NCBI RefSeq assembly: GCF_018324385.1
Contig: NZ_AP019536.1
Location: 2,294,001 to 2,358,000, forward strand
Length of the DNA: 64,000 nt
Direction of reading: 5' to 3'
DNA from: Ferrigenium kumadai
Lineage (GTDB): Bacteria; Pseudomonadota; Gammaproteobacteria; Burkholderiales; Gallionellaceae
Part shown: one piece after another, positions 62,632-64,000 of the stretch
Position numbering within the stretch: the stretch's first letter is position 1
Layout: every line of letters begins with the position of its first letter
Notes under the pieces: model-generated
Seen by the model: the letters and a program-made list of their open reading frames with translations, nothing else
Databases searched by the model: none
Told to the model about the DNA's origin: nothing
Translations under genes and position numbers: made by a program

Positions 62632-64000
62632 TCACATCAGGATGACATCGTATTGTTCCTGGCTGTATAAAGTTTCCACCTGCATCGAGATCGGCTTGCC
62701 GATGAAGTCGGAAAGCTGCGCCAGCGCCTGCGATTCCTCTTCGAGGAACAGGTCTATCACCTGCTGGGATGCCAGGATGCGGTATTCGCGGGCGTTGAAC
62801 TGGCGCGCCTCGCGCACGATCTCGCGCAGGATCTCATAACACACAGTCTGGGCGGTCTTCACCTCGCCTCGCCCCTGGCAGGTTGGGCAGGGCTCGCACA
62901 GCACATGCGCCAGACTCTCGCGGGTGCGCTTGCGCGTCATTTCCACCAATCCCAGTGCGGAAAAGCCATTAACGCTGACGCGGGTATGATCGCGCGCCAG
63001 TGCCTTCTTGAATTCGGCCAGCACCGCGTCGCGGTGTTCCGGGCTGTCCATGTCGATGAAATCGCAGATGATGATCCCGCCCAGGTTGCGCAGGCGCAGC
63101 TGGCGCGCGATGACCTGGGTGGCCTCGAGGTTGGTCTTGAAGATGGTGTCGTCGAAGTTGCGCAGCCCGACGAAGCCGCCGGTGTTCACGTCGATGGTGG
63201 TCATCGCCTCGGTCTGGTCGATGATCAGGTAGCCGCCGGACTTGAGGTCGACGCGCTTGGACAGGGCGCGCTCGATCTCCTCTTCCACGCTGTACAGGTC
63301 GAACAGCGGACGCACCCCTGGATAATGATCCAGCCGTTCGAGCGCGCCCTGGTTGTAATCGGCAGCGAACTCCTGCATCTTCTGGAAGGTGCTGCGAGAG
63401 TCGACCAGGATGCGCGAGGTCTCCAGACTGACGAAGTCGCGCAGCACGCGCAGGCTGATGTCCAGTTCGCAATAGAGCAGTTGGGGGGCGCTCGCGGTCC
63501 GTGCGGCGGATTGCAGGTTGCTCCAGAGCTTGTCCAGGTAACGGATATCGGCCTCGAAATCCAGGTCGGCCGCCGACTCGGCCACGGTGCGGATGATGTA
63601 GCCCCCCTTGTGCCCTTCCGGCAGGGTGGCCTGCAGCCGCGCCCGCAGGGCCTCGCGCTGCTCGGCATTCTCGATGCGCTGCGACACGCCGATATGCGTC
63701 TCCTGCGGCAGGTATACCAGGAGGCGGCCGGCGATGCTGATCTGGGTGGACAGGCGTGCACCCTTGGTGCCGATGGGTTCCTTGATCACCTGTACCAGCA
63801 GCGTCTGGCCGTCCGACAGGATCTTCTCGATCGGCTTGGGTTCGACGCCCTCGCCTCCGTTGCTCCAGATATCCGCCACATGCAGGAAGGCCGAGCGATC
63901 CAGGCCGATGTCGATGAAGGCGGACTGCATGCCCGGCAACACGCGCTTGACCTTGCCGAGATAGACGTTGCTGACGATGCCGCGGCTGCTGCTGCGCTCG
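62632..64000 (-). CDS. rng: Ribonuclease G (N-terminus off window)
   Basis: Endoribonuclease of the RNase E/G family, trimming 16S rRNA 5' ends and degrading mRNA. About 456 residues are visible; the start lies past 64000. Seen in order: end of the S1 domain (VYLGKVKRVLPGMQSAFIDIG), RNase H-like region, catalytic DVNTGGF and CDFIDMD, and the Zn-link CEPCPTCQGRG. No long C-terminal scaffold follows, so it is RNase G rather than RNase E. Confidence 0.95.
   Translation of the reverse strand, partial: ERSSSRGIVSNVYLGKVKRVLPGMQSAFIDIGLDRSAFLHVADIWSNGGEGVEPKPIEKILSDGQTLLVQVIKEPIGTKGARLSTQISIAGRLLVYLPQETHIGVSQRIENAEQREALRARLQATLPEGHKGGYIIRTVAESAADLDFEADIRYLDKLWSNLQSAARTASAPQLLYCELDISLRVLRDFVSLETSRILVDSRSTFQKMQEFAADYNQGALERLDHYPGVRPLFDLYSVEEEIERALSKRVDLKSGGYLIIDQTEAMTTIDVNTGGFVGLRNFDDTIFKTNLEATQVIARQLRLRNLGGIIICDFIDMDSPEHRDAVLAEFKKALARDHTRVSVNGFSALGLVEMTRKRTRESLAHVLCEPCPTCQGRGEVKTAQTVCYEILREIVREARQFNAREYRILASQQVIDLFLEEESQALAQLSDFIGKPISMQVETLYSQEQYDVILM

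Noticed and set aside
1..64000. CRISPR array, tRNA genes, integrase, insertion sequence with transposase
   Set aside because: I looked for regularly spaced repeats, tRNA-like cloverleaf sequence and transposase or integrase motifs and saw none.

Overview
The window reads as chromosomal DNA of a GC-rich betaproteobacterium, probably of the Nitrosomonadales (Gallionellaceae or Sulfuricellaceae type). This rests on the undivided mraZ-to-ftsA cell-wall cluster, the CysB/Sbp sulfate system, a pilT/pilU-yggS-proC-yggT block, RNase G and many c-type cytochromes; the family-level placement is inference, not proof.

Layout. (1) 1-16034, minus strand: the dcw cluster in canonical order mraZ-rsmH-ftsL-ftsI-murE-murF-mraY-murD-ftsW-murG-murC-murB-ddl-ftsQ-ftsA (ftsA runs off the left edge). 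Genes are mostly joined by 4-base ATGA/GTGA overlaps; one sigma70 promoter with four MraZ boxes precedes mraZ. (2) 16442-18160: an unrecognised exported protein and the RNase P RNA. (3) 18293-24089, minus: cysB, cysA, cysW, cysT, an EAL protein and a sulfate-binding protein, with GTAG-headed REP elements in the gaps. (4) 24591-27204: a small ORF, a PF10014-type dioxygenase, cysK and a rhodanese. (5) 27424-38222, minus: eleven genes for an exported redox/enzyme system (inactive-looking rhodanese, DUF1549/DUF1553 protein, Tat-exported DUF1501 protein, cytochromes, peroxiredoxin, PepSY membrane protein, lectin-like/SMP-30 fusion, TatA, cytochrome b561, cytochrome c'). (6) 38760-43968, plus: an outer-membrane porin and a sulfonate-type ABC transporter with two permeases. 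(7) 44025-47135, minus: an SfnR-like sigma54 activator, then a second EAL/sulfate-binding-protein pair. (8) 47328-57616: VanZ-like protein, ferredoxin, hydrolase, NodIJ-like exporter, hemJ, an rRNA methyltransferase, pilU/pilT and yggS-proC-yggT-yggU, with two copies of a MITE-like element. (9) 57632-64000, minus: a DAHL-PAS-GGDEF-EAL-CZB protein overlapping a di-heme peroxidase, an exported beta-carbonic anhydrase and a partial RNase G.

The most interesting part is regions 5-7. Three sequences matching the sigma54 -24/-12 consensus lie in front of the rhodanese, PepSY and porin genes. The two intergenic regions that hold them also carry three copies of one 18-base dyad (CTGCTG-N6-CAGCAG), and the only sigma54 activator in the window is at the end of the locus. 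I infer a sulfur-limitation regulon that couples organosulfur uptake to a Tat-exported DUF1501/DUF1549-DUF1553 enzyme system of the kind best known from Planctomycetes. The substrate is unknown. The repeated pairing of a sulfate-binding protein with a stand-alone EAL protein suggests a second link, between sulfur-oxyanion supply and c-di-GMP.
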